From: Paenibacillus oryzisoli
GTDB taxonomy: Bacteria > Bacillota > Bacilli > Paenibacillales > NBRC-103111
Length of the DNA stretch: 64,000 bases
Reading direction: 5' to 3'
Assembly: GCF_001653565.1 (NCBI RefSeq)
Contig: NZ_LYPB01000050.1
Location: forward strand, 186,001-250,000
Of the stretch, positions 32,568-41,644 are shown piece after piece (positions within the stretch are counted from its first letter, which is position 1; each line of letters opens with the position of its first letter). Both the position numbers and the translations under genes were made by a program. Below the pieces are notes generated by a model. That model ran no database searches, was not told the DNA's origin, and saw only the letters and a program-made list of their open reading frames with translations.

Positions 32568-32590
32568 TAGCCCACCACGAAGGCGGACTA
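32568..32590 (-). terminator. terminator of the tatA-tatC transcript
   Basis: On the minus strand TAGTCCGCC pairs with GGTGGGCTA (two G-T pairs) around TTCGT and is followed by TTTTTTT, 15 nt after the tatC stop. Confidence 0.88.
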
Positions 32591-32605
32591 TGTTCAACTA
32601 GTTCC

Positions 32606-33361
32606 TTATTTAGGACCAAACTCGAGTTCCCAAGCTGCATCGCTCGCAAGTTGTTTACGATAAATGAAGCCCGACATGAAAACACTGAATTCATATAAAA
32701 TAATGAGCGGAACCGCAACTAAAATCGCTGAGATCGCATCCGGCGGCGTAATAACGGTCGCTAGAATGACCATCAACATGTAAGCATATCTTCTAAACTT
32801 ATGCAGGCGCTTCGGGTTCAGCAGTTTAATCTTCGTGAGAAACATCACTACGATCGGCATCTCAAAAACACAGGCAAGCGGAAGAATGATGTTAAACATG
32901 AAGGTAAAATACTGTGCAGCACCGTACATCTCTGTTATTTCTAAACTCTTGCTAATCGATGAAGTAAAATAAAACGCCATCGGAAAAACAACCCAATATC
33001 CGAAGGATAGTCCCAATAAAAAGAGTAAAAAAGCGTACGGTACGTAGAGGAGCGAAGCCTTCTGCTCCGTCTCCCGCAAGCCTGGCTTAACGAAAGCCCA
33101 TATATGGTACAGAATAACAGGTAATGTGATAAGAAGGCCTACAGCTAACCCAAAATTCATATACAAACGCAAGGCATCCCACGGGGAGAACACGTTCCAA
33201 CCAATGCCATCAGCTGGTGGAATGCTTTTCAGATACCGAATGATAGGTTTCGCTGCAACGAGCCCACCGACCATACCAATAACGAGCACAACTAATATCC
33301 ACATGATTCGCTTGCGAAGCTCGCCAAGGTGCTCTACAAGAGACATTTCTTCATTCTTCAT
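32606..33361 (-). CDS. tatC: Sec-independent protein translocase TatC
   Basis: The 251-residue protein has six membrane segments. MSLVEHLGELRKRIMW at the start is the TatC signature, and the first-loop and FGLSFGYWVVFP regions are conserved. TatC recognises twin-arginine signal peptides and works with TatA. AGGTGA is a few nt before the ATG at 33361. It lies about 70 nt downstream of tatA. This pair corresponds in position to tatAy-tatCy of the B. subtilis ydi-groE region. Confidence 0.97.
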   Translation of the reverse strand: MKNEEMSLVEHLGELRKRIMWILVVLVIGMVGGLVAAKPIIRYLKSIPPADGIGWNVFSPWDALRLYMNFGLAVGLLITLPVILYHIWAFVKPGLRETEQKASLLYVPYAFLLFLLGLSFGYWVVFPMAFYFTSSISKSLEITEMYGAAQYFTFMFNIILPLACVFEMPIVVMFLTKIKLLNPKRLHKFRRYAYMLMVILATVITPPDAISAILVAVPLIILYEFSVFMSGFIYRKQLASDAAWELEFGPK

Positions 33362-33431
33362 CGGATTTCACCTACCTAATCTAGTGTCCAGCCTACAAGA
33401 CCGAATCACTGTTAATCTGCATGACAAAAAA

Positions 33432-33965
33432 TTAATCCGGCAACCGCCGGGCCTTACCTGTGTTGCCTGACTGCTGCGTTGGCGCCGGGGTAGGGGCCGA
33501 TGCTTCTGCAGGAGTGGAGATCAACACATCGTTTGCTGCTTGTGGAGCAACCGCTTGAACGGCCGTCCCAGTAACATGGACAACTTCTGAAGACTTGTTA
33601 GAGACGAACGTCACAGCAGGCTTCACTGCAGGTGAGCTAGTTGATTGGGTTTCCACTTTATTCTCAGCTACAGCGTCCATCGCACCTTGTTCTGACGGTG
33701 ATGGTGCAAGCGTAGTCTCTGAAGCGTCAACGGATGCAACCACGTTAGTAACCTCTACAGGCGTAACTGGGTCGGGTACAATTGGTGTTTTGGAAGCTAA
33801 CGGTGCTTTCGGCTCGTCGCTCATCAGTTCATTCGTCGCTTGCTTGAAATCTCTTAAGGTCTTACCCAGCATTCTGCCGATCTCCGGCAACTTTTGTGGA
33901 CCGAAGATGACAAGCGCAACGACCGCAATCAACAAGAGCTCCGTAAATCCTATATTTTGAAACAT
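33432..33965 (-). CDS. tatA: Sec-independent protein translocase TatA/TatB
   Basis: About 177 residues. [20 protein letters not shown] forms the short membrane helix, followed by [20 protein letters not shown] (the FGP hinge and amphipathic helix). After about residue 55 comes a 120-residue tail rich in Val, Thr, Pro, Ala and Ser, much longer than the usual 60-70-residue TatA. I start at the ATG at 33965, with GGAG 9 nt upstream; an in-frame ATG at 33992 would add nine residues before the canonical MFQNIG. It precedes tatC. Confidence 0.93.
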   Translation of the reverse strand: MFQNIGFTELLLIAVVALVIFGPQKLPEIGRMLGKTLRDFKQATNELMSDEPKAPLASKTPIVPDPVTPVEVTNVVASVDASETTLAPSPSEQGAMDAVAENKVETQSTSSPAVKPAVTFVSNKSSEVVHVTGTAVQAVAPQAANDVLISTPAEASAPTPAPTQQSGNTGKARRLPD

Positions 33966-34023
33966 GGACTTCATCTCCATTATGTAATGCATTATGAATC
34001 AAATAAAGTATGCTAAAGCTCTT

Positions 34024-35031
34024 CTAACATTGATAAAATCCGCCGTAGCCCATCTCCGTGATGTCACTACGCACGATTTCTTCCCCTGCGCATATGCGCG
34101 GCAGCAGCACATCAAAGGACGTGTACGGGTCGTGCATGACACAACCCGGCAGGCCCATAATCGGCAGATCGCCTAGATAGGCGATCATCAGCATCGAACC
34201 CGGCAGCATCGGCGTGCCGTAGCTGACCACGCGGGCGCCGGCCGCCTTGATCGCACCCGGCGTGCGATCATCCGGGTCCACGGACATGCCGCCCGTGACC
34301 AACACCAAATCCACGCCTAGCGCAGCTAGCGCGTGGATCTCCCCCACAATCGCTTCGCTGTCGTCCGACACGAAGCGTTGGTCGACAACCTGGGAGCCGA
34401 GCTGCGCGACCTTCTCTTTCACAACCGGGCCGAATTTATCCTTGATTCGGCCCTTGAAGACCTCGCTGCCCGTCGTGATCACGCCGACGCGCAGCGCCCC
34501 AAACGGCTTCACCTCGAGCAAGGTGAAGCCCTCTGCACGTCGAGCGGCCGCAAGGCGCTCGACCTCTACAACCTTCGCTTCGTCGACGATCAGCGGGATG
34601 ACCCGCGTCCCGACCAGCGAAGCGCCGCCCTGCACGACCGTGTTGCTGCGAATCGTCGACAACACGACCTCATCGATGGCGTTCACGCTGTCGACGAACG
34701 CCTTATCGATCTTCACTAAGCCGTGAATCTCCGACTTCACGTTCACTTTGCCCTCATGCGGTTCGGTCATTCTTAGATCCGTACACTTTTCTGTCCCGAT
34801 AATCGCCCGCGCCATGCGCAAAGCAGCCTCGTCCTCATGGAGATAGCCGGGCTGCAGCTCCATCACATAAATATGTTCCTTGCCAATGCTCAGCAGGGCA
34901 GGGATATCGGCCTCTGTCACCTGGTGACCTTTGCGGAAGAGTCGGCCCTTGAACTCACCTGGCAAGATCTGCGTCAGATCATGCGGCAGAACCATGCCGA
35001 TCGCATCTTCCACTTTCACTTCGCGCAGCAT
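34024..35031 (-). CDS. molybdopterin-binding protein (MoCF-domain, MoeA-related)
   Basis: About 335 residues. A MoCF_biosynth-type domain fills the C-terminal half: VGVITTGSEVFKGRIKDKFG near residue 175, LVTGGMSVDPDDRTPGAI near 245 and LPIMGLPGCVMHDPYTSFD near 290. The N-terminal 150 residues resemble the family's lead domain. It probably acts in molybdenum cofactor maturation or use, but full MoeA is longer (about 400), so I give no symbol. The ATG at 35031 or a GTG at 35052 (overlapping the moaB stop) could start it. The gene is strikingly GC-rich compared with its neighbours. Confidence 0.82.
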   Translation of the reverse strand: MLREVKVEDAIGMVLPHDLTQILPGEFKGRLFRKGHQVTEADIPALLSIGKEHIYVMELQPGYLHEDEAALRMARAIIGTEKCTDLRMTEPHEGKVNVKSEIHGLVKIDKAFVDSVNAIDEVVLSTIRSNTVVQGGASLVGTRVIPLIVDEAKVVEVERLAAARRAEGFTLLEVKPFGALRVGVITTGSEVFKGRIKDKFGPVVKEKVAQLGSQVVDQRFVSDDSEAIVGEIHALAALGVDLVLVTGGMSVDPDDRTPGAIKAAGARVVSYGTPMLPGSMLMIAYLGDLPIMGLPGCVMHDPYTSFDVLLPRICAGEEIVRSDITEMGYGGFYQC

Positions 35032-35048
35032 GGAAGTCTCTTTGAATT

Positions 35049-35540
35049 TCACCCGTGATCGCCTTCTTTGCCTGTTAGAATCCCAAGCGCATGTGGAAGT
35101 TGATCAATAATTGCCATCAAGTTCTCTTGAACACCTTTGGGACTGCCTGGCAAATTAATGATCAGTGTGCGTCCGCGAATACCAGAGACGGCTCTGGAGA
35201 GCATCGCTTTCTTCGTCTTTTGCATCGAGATCATGCGCATCGCTTCAGCAAAACCAGGTGCAACCCGATCAATCACATTGAGCGTTGCTTCCGGTGTGAC
35301 ATCCCGAGGAGCCAAGCCTGTTCCACCTGTTGTAAGTATTAAATCAGCTTGATAATAATCCGTCATTTCAATTAACGAAGCCATAATTTCATCCATCTCG
35401 TCCGGTACAACCCGATACTCAATGATCTCGCCTTGAATTTCTTCTTCAATCAACTCGCGGATTACCTGAGCGCTAGTGTCTTCTCGTTCTCCTCGGTAAC
35501 CGCGGTCACTGGCTGTCAAAATCGCAACTTTCCAGTGCAT
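35049..35540 (-). CDS. moaB: MoaB/MogA-family molybdenum cofactor protein
   Basis: The 163-residue protein has the MoCF fold: VAILTASDRGYRGEREDTSA at the start, LILTTGGTGLAPRDVTPEAT near residue 86 and LIINLPGSPKGVQENL near 125. It is expected to adenylylate molybdopterin. ATG at 35540 has GAGGTG 7 nt upstream. It is followed by the MoeA-related gene with an overlapping stop/start and preceded by moaC. Confidence 0.93.
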   Translation of the reverse strand: MHWKVAILTASDRGYRGEREDTSAQVIRELIEEEIQGEIIEYRVVPDEMDEIMASLIEMTDYYQADLILTTGGTGLAPRDVTPEATLNVIDRVAPGFAEAMRMISMQKTKKAMLSRAVSGIRGRTLIINLPGSPKGVQENLMAIIDQLPHALGILTGKEGDHG

Positions 35541-35646
35541 CCTTCGTCACCTCTCCCTTGTTCACTGAATGAGATCAACCCACTAACCGGCGTGATACGC
35601 AGAACCTCACCCGATTATCGGTAGGTTGGCGCTGGATCTTAGACCC

Positions 35647-36141
35647 TCACGCTTTATTGTCTTGCCTGTGAAAATCCCCGTTCTTACCACCTGTTTTCAT
35701 AACGAGCAGCGTCGAGTTGATGATCATATCTTTCTCTACAGCTTTGCACATGTCATACACGGTTAATGCCGCGGCGGAAACAGCCGTTAAGGCCTCCATT
35801 TCCACCCCTGTAGGACCTGTTGTACGTACAGTTGCTTCTATGTATAGTTCATTGATGCCATTATTGGAAAACTGAATATCGACCCCAGTTAAAGCTATGG
35901 GATGACACATTGGGATCCAGTCTGACGTTTTCTTGGCCGCCATGATGCCAGCCACTTGAGCCACGGCGAGGACGTCGCCTTTTTTCATTTTGCCCTGAAT
36001 GATTAAATCAAGCGTGTCTGACTTCATTAATAAGGTAGAGCGAGCTGTTGCTGTGCGCTTCGTCTCATCTTTATCCGATATGTCGACCATTCGCGCTCGT
36101 CCCTGCTCATTAAAATGCGTCAATGGTGAAGAATCGGGCAC
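35647..36141 (-). CDS. moaC: cyclic pyranopterin monophosphate synthase MoaC
   Basis: The 164-residue enzyme makes cyclic pyranopterin monophosphate with MoaA. Conserved blocks are [33 protein letters not shown] and [26 protein letters not shown]. The start is probably the GTG at 36141: AGAGGTG lies 6-7 nt before it, whereas the GTG at 36150 lies inside that site. No MoaA is visible in the window. moaC also neighbours ydiF in B. subtilis. Confidence 0.97.
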   Translation of the reverse strand: MPDSSPLTHFNEQGRARMVDISDKDETKRTATARSTLLMKSDTLDLIIQGKMKKGDVLAVAQVAGIMAAKKTSDWIPMCHPIALTGVDIQFSNNGINELYIEATVRTTGPTGVEMEALTAVSAAALTVYDMCKAVEKDMIINSTLLVMKTGGKNGDFHRQDNKA

Positions 36142-36158
36142 TGCAATCACCTCTATAA

Positions 36159-36791
36159 TTAGGATTCTGTTTTGAAGACCATTTTACTTTCAGTTACAAT
36201 CCCGTCCACTCGGAAATCATGCCAAGAAGAAGGAACAGCAGGAATCAATTGATTATCGAAAGCAGCGGCAACGGCAAAAGGTCTCTTCAAACCGCGCGCA
36301 GCGAATAACTGCATAAAACGATCATAGAAGCCCCCTCCGTAACCTAAGCGACCGAAATCCAGATCAAATGCAAGCCCTGGTACAACAATCATGGATATCG
36401 TGCCCAAATCCTGTTCGATGGGAACATCACTCCGCGGTTCTCTAATCCCATAAACACCACTTTCGAGGTCCTCATAACGACTTATGATGTGCAGGTTCAT
36501 TGTTTTCGTGTCTGCCACTACTTTCGGTATTAGTACACGAATTCCCTGCTGCCAGCACCATTCCATCAATGGCGCAACGTCAGGTTCCGAACGAAAAGGC
36601 ATATAGCTCATCAGCGTAGGCTGTGAATTAGGCGGTATTTTCCCCTGTTCATACAGCTTATCTACACATAACTTCACCATTCTTTGGTTGATGAGTTCTT
36701 GTTTCTCATCGCGTATCTCAGCAACAATCGAAGCACGTCGTATTTCCATTTCCTTACGTAATTCTATTTTCCGCTCTCGGATGTTCATCAT
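36159..36791 (-). CDS. fthC: 5-formyltetrahydrofolate cyclo-ligase
   Basis: The 210-residue protein has the family C-terminal motif [14 protein letters not shown] near residue 150 and the N-terminal [12 protein letters not shown] with [18 protein letters not shown] further on. It uses ATP to convert 5-formyl-THF to 5,10-methenyl-THF, recycling a dead-end folate. AGGAAGGG lies 9 nt before the first ATG. It is transcribed just ahead of moaC. Confidence 0.93.
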   Translation of the reverse strand: MMNIRERKIELRKEMEIRRASIVAEIRDEKQELINQRMVKLCVDKLYEQGKIPPNSQPTLMSYMPFRSEPDVAPLMEWCWQQGIRVLIPKVVADTKTMNLHIISRYEDLESGVYGIREPRSDVPIEQDLGTISMIVVPGLAFDLDFGRLGYGGGFYDRFMQLFAARGLKRPFAVAAAFDNQLIPAVPSSWHDFRVDGIVTESKMVFKTES

Positions 36792-36828
36792 AAGCTACAG
36801 CCCTTCCTAGCGAGGAGTGGTTTCCCCC

Positions 36829-36837
36829 ATTTTAACA
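36829..36837 (-). promoter_or_regulatory. possible extended -10 promoter for fthC-moaC
   Basis: On the minus strand TGT TAAAAT forms an extended -10 box about 38 nt before the fthC start. No good -35 hexamer is found at 17 nt, so the call is weak. Confidence 0.35.
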
Positions 36838-36953
36838 TAAATAAAGTAAAAAACTATACTCGTACCAGAGACCCCGCCGAATGGCCTATATTTCCCGTCT
36901 AAATTAAGCAGGCGTTGCCCCCATTCTTCGTGTATACTAATGATTTGATGGGA

Positions 36954-36982
36954 TTGAAACAGAGATCGAAGGTCAACTTAAT
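36954..36982 (+). promoter_or_regulatory. possible promoter for ydiF
   Basis: TTGAAA (36954-36959) and CTTAAT (36977-36982) are 17 nt apart, 48 nt before the ydiF start. The -10 match is only four of six. Confidence 0.3.
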
Positions 36983-37030
36983 TAGGTTCTTACATTAATA
37001 TGTATCCAAAACGCAGGAGGTAGCAGCAAC

Positions 37031-38986
37031 ATGCTATTACAAGTTTCTAACATTTCCAAAAGCTACGGGGTACGCTCCGTACTCTCCAATATAACGCTTC
37101 AAATTGAAAATAGGGAACGCATCGGACTCGTCGGTGTCAATGGTGCCGGTAAGTCTACCCTCCTTCAAATCATCGCCGGTGAAATGTCGTATGACAGCGG
37201 TGATCTGTTCAAAGCAAAGGAAACCAAGATCGGTTATTTGAAACAAAACAGTGGTCTCAACACAGATAAATCCATCTGGAACGAGCTTCTTAGCGTGTTC
37301 AGTTCACTATTGGACACAGAACGCGAGTTGCGTGAGCTGGAAGCCCTAATGGCTGATCCTGACCTTATCTCCGATGAGAAAAAGTATGAGTCCACCATGA
37401 ATCGGTATGCGCTGCGCTCTGAATGGTTTCGAGAGCATGGCGGCTATGAAATCGAGGCTAAGATTCGCGGTATTTTGCACGGGATGGGCTTCGGTCAGTT
37501 CGCTCCAGACACCTTGGTCAACACCCTCAGCGGAGGGCAGAAGACGAGATTGGCGCTAGCTAAAATGTTGCTGGAAGAACCCGATCTGCTCATGCTCGAT
37601 GAGCCTACCAACCATCTCGACATCGCCACATTGACGTGGCTTGAAGGTTATTTGCGCGGCTACCCTGGCGCGATTCTCGTCGTATCCCATGACCGTTATT
37701 TCCTCGATGCACTCGTGACGGCAATTTATGAAATTGAACGCCATGCATCCAAACGGTATACGGGCAATTATTCCCGTTTTATCGAGATTAAAGAAGCGAA
37801 TTATGAAATTGAATTGAAACAGTTCGAAAAGCAGCAGGAAGGAATCTCGAAATTAGAAGATTTCGTGCAACGTAATATTGTACGTGCTTCGACGACGAAG
37901 AGAGCTCAGTCCCGCCGTAAGCAACTCGAGAAAATGGACCGTTTGGATAAACCGATGGGCGATTTGAAACGCGCCTCGTTCTCCTTTGAAATCGAACAGA
38001 CTTCTGGGAAGGAAGTCCTACAGGTTGACCGGTTATCGCTTTCATACGATGGCAAAAAACGTCTACTCGACGGTGTCTCGTTCCAGCTTCGCCGTTCCGA
38101 GACCGCTGCGCTTATCGGGCCTAATGGGGTCGGGAAATCCACCCTCCTCAAAACATTGATAGGTCAACACCAGCAAGACGCAGGCACATTCAAATGGGGC
38201 GCTGGCGTCACGATCGGCTATTACGATCAAGAGCAGAAAGGTTTGAATCCGTCCAACAATGTGTTGGAGGAAGTGTGGAACACCTATCCTCATTTGGAAG
38301 AAGCGCGTATTCGTACGGTGCTTGGCAGCTTTCTTTTTAGCGGCGAGGACGTATTCAAGAAAGTAGCTGCACTAAGCGGTGGCGAAAAAGCTCGTGTTTC
38401 TCTTGCCAAGCTCATGCTTCAGAAAGCCAACGTATTGATTCTCGATGAGCCTACCAACCATCTGGATTTATATAGTAAAGAAGTACTGGAGTCAGCCTTG
38501 ATGGACTACGAGGGCACCTTATTATTCATCTCCCATGACCGGTACTTCCTCAATAAAATGGCGGAGAGCATGCTCGATCTGCAAAAAGATGGCTTAACGA
38601 GCTATCTCGGCAACTATGACGACTATGTGGAGAAAAAAGCGGAGCTTGCAGAAATGGAAGCACAGCGTCTGGCCAAAGAGGCGGAGAAGAAATCTGCCGG
38701 AAGTTCCTCTTCCGCTGCTGCGGTGAAAGCTGATCCTGCCAGTGGTGGCAGTTATGAGGCGGACAAGCTAGCGAAGCGTGAAGAACGCAGTCGTCAGCGG
38801 AAGCTCGAACAGCTTGAGTTGGATATTGCTCGACTGGAAGATGAAGTGACAGCGCTCGAAGCTGAGCTAGCGGACCCGGCTGTGTATAACGATTACCTGC
38901 TTGTTCAGGAGAAAACGGCTGAGGTTGATAAGCGAAAGAGTTCACTTGCGGCTTGTTATGAAGAATGGGAAGTTTTATTGGCTTAA
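37031..38986 (+). CDS. ydiF: ABC-F family ATPase YdiF
   Basis: The 651-residue protein has two ABC domains and no membrane segment. Walker A motifs are GVNGAGKST (about 35-43) and GPNGVGKST (about 364), with LSGGQKTRLALAKML and LSGGEKARVSLAKLM signatures. The linker between domains (about 250-310) is the ABC-F tRNA-interaction helix pair, and the C-terminal 100 residues form a charged coiled coil. ABC-F proteins bind the ribosome E-site and aid translation. It begins with AGGAGGT 9 nt upstream and ends in a strong terminator. It occupies the ydiF position of the ydi region. Confidence 0.92.
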   Translation: MLLQVSNISKSYGVRSVLSNITLQIENRERIGLVGVNGAGKSTLLQIIAGEMSYDSGDLFKAKETKIGYLKQNSGLNTDKSIWNELLSVFSSLLDTERELRELEALMADPDLISDEKKYESTMNRYALRSEWFREHGGYEIEAKIRGILHGMGFGQFAPDTLVNTLSGGQKTRLALAKMLLEEPDLLMLDEPTNHLDIATLTWLEGYLRGYPGAILVVSHDRYFLDALVTAIYEIERHASKRYTGNYSRFIEIKEANYEIELKQFEKQQEGISKLEDFVQRNIVRASTTKRAQSRRKQLEKMDRLDKPMGDLKRASFSFEIEQTSGKEVLQVDRLSLSYDGKKRLLDGVSFQLRRSETAALIGPNGVGKSTLLKTLIGQHQQDAGTFKWGAGVTIGYYDQEQKGLNPSNNVLEEVWNTYPHLEEARIRTVLGSFLFSGEDVFKKVAALSGGEKARVSLAKLMLQKANVLILDEPTNHLDLYSKEVLESALMDYEGTLLFISHDRYFLNKMAESMLDLQKDGLTSYLGNYDDYVEKKAELAEMEAQRLAKEAEKKSAGSSSSAAAVKADPASGGSYEADKLAKREERSRQRKLEQLELDIARLEDEVTALEAELADPAVYNDYLLVQEKTAEVDKRKSSLAACYEEWEVLLA

Positions 38987-38996
38987 AAATGGAAGT

Positions 38997-39027
38997 AGTC
39001 CACGTCTGTTGACGTGGACTTTTTTTG
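38997..39027 (+). terminator. ydiF terminator
   Basis: AGTCCACGTC pairs perfectly with GACGTGGACT around TGTT (10-bp stem) and is followed by seven T residues, 10 nt after the ydiF stop. Confidence 0.96.
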
Positions 39028-39072
39028 GGCTGTTGATATCGTAAAGAGAATTGGGGAGGCGAACTACTATCC

Positions 39073-39480
39073 TGTGGACAAATTCACACAATGTTCAAAG
39101 TTACCCACAGTAGCAGTTGCTTATCGTCTACTTTGATTTGATTTTTCCACAAAGTCCTCTCGGAAACCTCCGATCCTTACTTCCTAGGGTGTGAATATTT
39201 CTAAAAAAAAATGACGAATTGTTCCGATAATTTAAACGGGCCTTTGTGGAAGCCCGTTTTGTTATACACAACGTTATCCACAGAAAAAAGGGGGCATTTT
39301 CCGCCCCATATCCCCCTTCTCAGTATTTTTCCACAAGGTTATCCACATTACCCACATTTTTTTATGAAAAAGTTATCCCTCTTACTACCCATCAAAAAAG
39401 GTTGATCTATCGGGTTTTCTTCAAGTTATACACATTACACACAGGGGGTGTGCATAACCTTGCTCACAAGGTGTGTATAT
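39073..39480. promoter_or_regulatory. cluster of DnaA boxes between ydiF and leuA
   Basis: Five perfect TTATNCACA boxes lie at 39262-39270, 39274-39282, 39339-39347, 39426-39434 and (reverse) 39449-39457. At least seven one-mismatch boxes add to them: 39073-39081, 39101-39109, 39143-39151, 39327-39335, 39348-39356, 39435-39443 and 39472-39480. Several pairs are tandem or 3 nt apart. The rest of this roughly 500-nt gap is AT-rich and has no convincing gene. No dnaA, dnaN or other replication gene is close, so it looks like a secondary DnaA-binding locus rather than oriC. Confidence 0.85.
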
Positions 39481-39526
39481 ATCTAAGTTTTCTTACAATT
39501 TAGCTAGATGTGACGAAAGTTGTTGA

Positions 39527-41104
39527 TTACGAAGCTGTTATCGCAGTCTCTGCTCCATCGGACGTTGCGGTGTTTTGCATCCGAATTGCCTGATTACAGG
39601 CCGATATGAATGCTTTGGCTACGGCGACAAGGACATCTTGGTCAATCCCTGTGTTCTTGTAGGTCTGGCCTCCGACGGAGATCGTGACCTCAGCTTCCCC
39701 CGTTGCTTTCTCGCCTGTGGACAACGAGTGCAGCTCAAGATCGGAGAATTCTACATCCATCGGAATGGCCTGCTGTAGGCAATGCACGATAGCCTCGATC
39801 GGTCCTTCTCCCGTGCCGGAGTAGACACTTTCTATGCCCGTCTGATTATTTCTAACCGACACGGAAGCAACGCGATTGCGATCACTGCTCGAAACCACCT
39901 GCATATGTGACAGTGTGAAGGGCTCCATTTGCCCATCAACCGTGCTGCCTACAAGCTCCATCAGTTGATCATCCGTGACCATTTTTTGCTCATCCGCCAC
40001 TTCTTTGAAACGTGTATATAGTGTATCTAGTTCCTCACCTGTAAGCTCGATGCCGAACTGCTGGGCACGATGTTTCAGCGCATGGCGGCCTGAGTGCTTG
40101 CCAAGGATAATCATAGAGCGTGGAATGCCTAGCTTTTCAGGGTCCATAATCTCGTACGTATTACGGTTTTTCAGAAGTCCATCCTGATGGATGCCCGCTT
40201 CGTGTTGGAAAGCATTGCGGCCGACAATCGGTTTGTTATAGGCAATCGGGAAGCCCATGATGCGACTGACCATTTTGGATGTGTTGAAAATCTCACTCGT
40301 CACGATGCCCGTTTCTACGCCCATCGAATGCTTCCGCGTCTCAATCGCCATGACTAGCTCTTCAAGGGAGCAGTTACCGGCACGCTCGCCAACACCGTTC
40401 ACAGTTACCTCAACATGCGTGACACCTGCAGCGATAGCCGCAAGGCTGTTGGCAACTGCAAGCCCCAGATCGTTATGGCAGTGGGCGCTATACTCAACCG
40501 TGTCGCCGCCTCTTACACTTTGGCGCACTCTGCGGAACATGGCACCATACTCTTCAGGAAGCGCATAGCCTACTGTGTCAGGGATATTCAGGATCGTTGC
40601 CCCTTCCGCGATGACCGCTTCCAACACCTCGAACAGAAATTCATCTCCAGTCCGCGTCGCATCCATCGGCGAAAACTCGATCCGATCGACGAATTGCTTC
40701 GCATAACCGACCATCGCGCGAGCCATCTCCACCACCTGCTGACGCGATTTGCGCAGCTGGAAATCCAGGTGGATGTCCGACGAGGACAGGAACATGTGGA
40801 TGCGTCTGGATGCTGCATCTTGCGTAGCTTTGACCGCGGCATCAATGTCGGCTTTGACGGCGCGGGCGAAGCCGCAAATCTCAATGCCTTGCAGCTCACG
40901 AGAAATCTGCTGCACCGCTTGGAAATCACCAGGACTCGAGATCGGGAAACCCGGCTCAATCGTGTCGATACCCATGATCGCAAGCTGTCTCGCGATGCGG
41001 ATTTTCTCCTCCGGGTACAGAGAAGCACCAGGTGCTTGCTCACCATCACGAAGTGTTGTATCAAAAATGCGAATGCGGCGATTAGTATTTGTATTGTTTT
41101 CCAT
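39527..41104 (-). CDS. leuA: 2-isopropylmalate synthase
   Basis: The 525-residue enzyme condenses acetyl-CoA with 2-ketoisovalerate, the first committed step of leucine synthesis. RIFDTTLRDGEQAPGASLY opens the TIM barrel with the metal/substrate residues, HCHNDLGLAVANSLAAI supplies metal ligands, and GVGERAGNCSLEELVMA follows. The last 130 residues form the LeuA regulatory domain that senses leucine. Length is normal. ATG at 41104 has AGGAGGT 8 nt upstream. It is a single gene controlled by two tandem leucine T-box leaders, and it interrupts the ydiF-tsaD adjacency. Confidence 0.97.
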   Translation of the reverse strand: MENNTNTNRRIRIFDTTLRDGEQAPGASLYPEEKIRIARQLAIMGIDTIEPGFPISSPGDFQAVQQISRELQGIEICGFARAVKADIDAAVKATQDAASRRIHMFLSSSDIHLDFQLRKSRQQVVEMARAMVGYAKQFVDRIEFSPMDATRTGDEFLFEVLEAVIAEGATILNIPDTVGYALPEEYGAMFRRVRQSVRGGDTVEYSAHCHNDLGLAVANSLAAIAAGVTHVEVTVNGVGERAGNCSLEELVMAIETRKHSMGVETGIVTSEIFNTSKMVSRIMGFPIAYNKPIVGRNAFQHEAGIHQDGLLKNRNTYEIMDPEKLGIPRSMIILGKHSGRHALKHRAQQFGIELTGEELDTLYTRFKEVADEQKMVTDDQLMELVGSTVDGQMEPFTLSHMQVVSSSDRNRVASVSVRNNQTGIESVYSGTGEGPIEAIVHCLQQAIPMDVEFSDLELHSLSTGEKATGEAEVTISVGGQTYKNTGIDQDVLVAVAKAFISACNQAIRMQNTATSDGAETAITAS

Positions 41105-41321
41105 GGTTGTTTACCTCCTAAGGTATGCCCGTCTAGGGCTAGCTTGATATGAATTAAGGGGTGCGATTCCCTTGCTGCGATTAGATTTTTTGTGCTGTAA
41201 GCGTGTTTTTCATCGCTACAGCGAGCGCGGTGGACGATTTCGACGCATTATCTGGAGCTGCGTGGTGATGCGACGTGATGAACAGCTGTGAATCGTGGCT
41301 GCAACGCACTTTTCACAGACG
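41105..41321 (-). other. leuA 5' leader between T-box terminator and start
   Basis: About 217 nt of transcribed leader with no large ORF. A 10-codon ATG frame is present but lacks a ribosome site. I see no further regulatory fold that I can name. Confidence 0.5.
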
Positions 41322-41640
41322 ACAAAAAGACCCGTCATCTCCACATAAGAGACGACGGGTCTTTACCCGGCGCGGTACCACTCTTGTTGGCTCCGTGAAG
41401 GAGCCCACCTCAGATATAGCCAGCAAGTTGCTCGCTACATCACCCGATCACGGAGGTCATCCGTCCATCCCTAACAGCTGCTGCCAGCTGATCAAGATGA
41501 CCGCTTCCAAGCGAGTTCAGGGCGTCCTCGGTCTGCGTCGCATCAACCCGCAGCTTTCTGTACCAGAGACTTGAGTCCTTACTACTCTTGTTCATCGCGT
41601 TATTTATATGTGTTTGCTTCGTTAACATTTGTTTCAGAAC
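41322..41640 (-). ncRNA. T-box leader 2 (leucine, proximal to leuA)
   Basis: Read on the minus strand: an AGTA-type loop (AGTAGTAAGGA), an AG-bulge/GGTTG region, and GAAC followed by the specifier CTC (plus positions 41513-41515, Leu). The T-box AGAGTGGTACCGCG lies at 41371-41384. A terminator stem AAAGACCCGTC/GACGGGTCTTT with T-run follows (41324-41364). It senses uncharged tRNA-Leu and allows read-through into leuA. Confidence 0.93.
41324..41364 (-). terminator. T-box 2 intrinsic terminator
   Basis: AAAGACCCGTC pairs with GACGGGTCTTT (11 bp) around an inner CTC/GAG-containing loop, then TTTTTG on the minus strand. It is mutually exclusive with the antiterminator formed by the T-box sequence. 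Confidence 0.9.
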
Positions 41641-41644
41641 AACC

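Noticed and set aside
34247..34726. Plus-strand ORFs of 128-159 residues over the GC-rich MoeA-like gene
   Set aside because: Long antisense frames are expected in GC-rich coding DNA; no ribosome sites and the minus-strand frame has clear MoCF motifs.
39073..39480. Chromosomal origin of replication
   Set aside because: No dnaA, dnaN, recF, rpmH or gyr genes flank it; the neighbours are the ydi-type genes, so a secondary DnaA cluster is more likely.
41190..41215. Ten-codon ATG frame in the leuA leader as an attenuator peptide
   Set aside because: Only one Leu codon, no ribosome site, and two T-boxes already explain leucine control.
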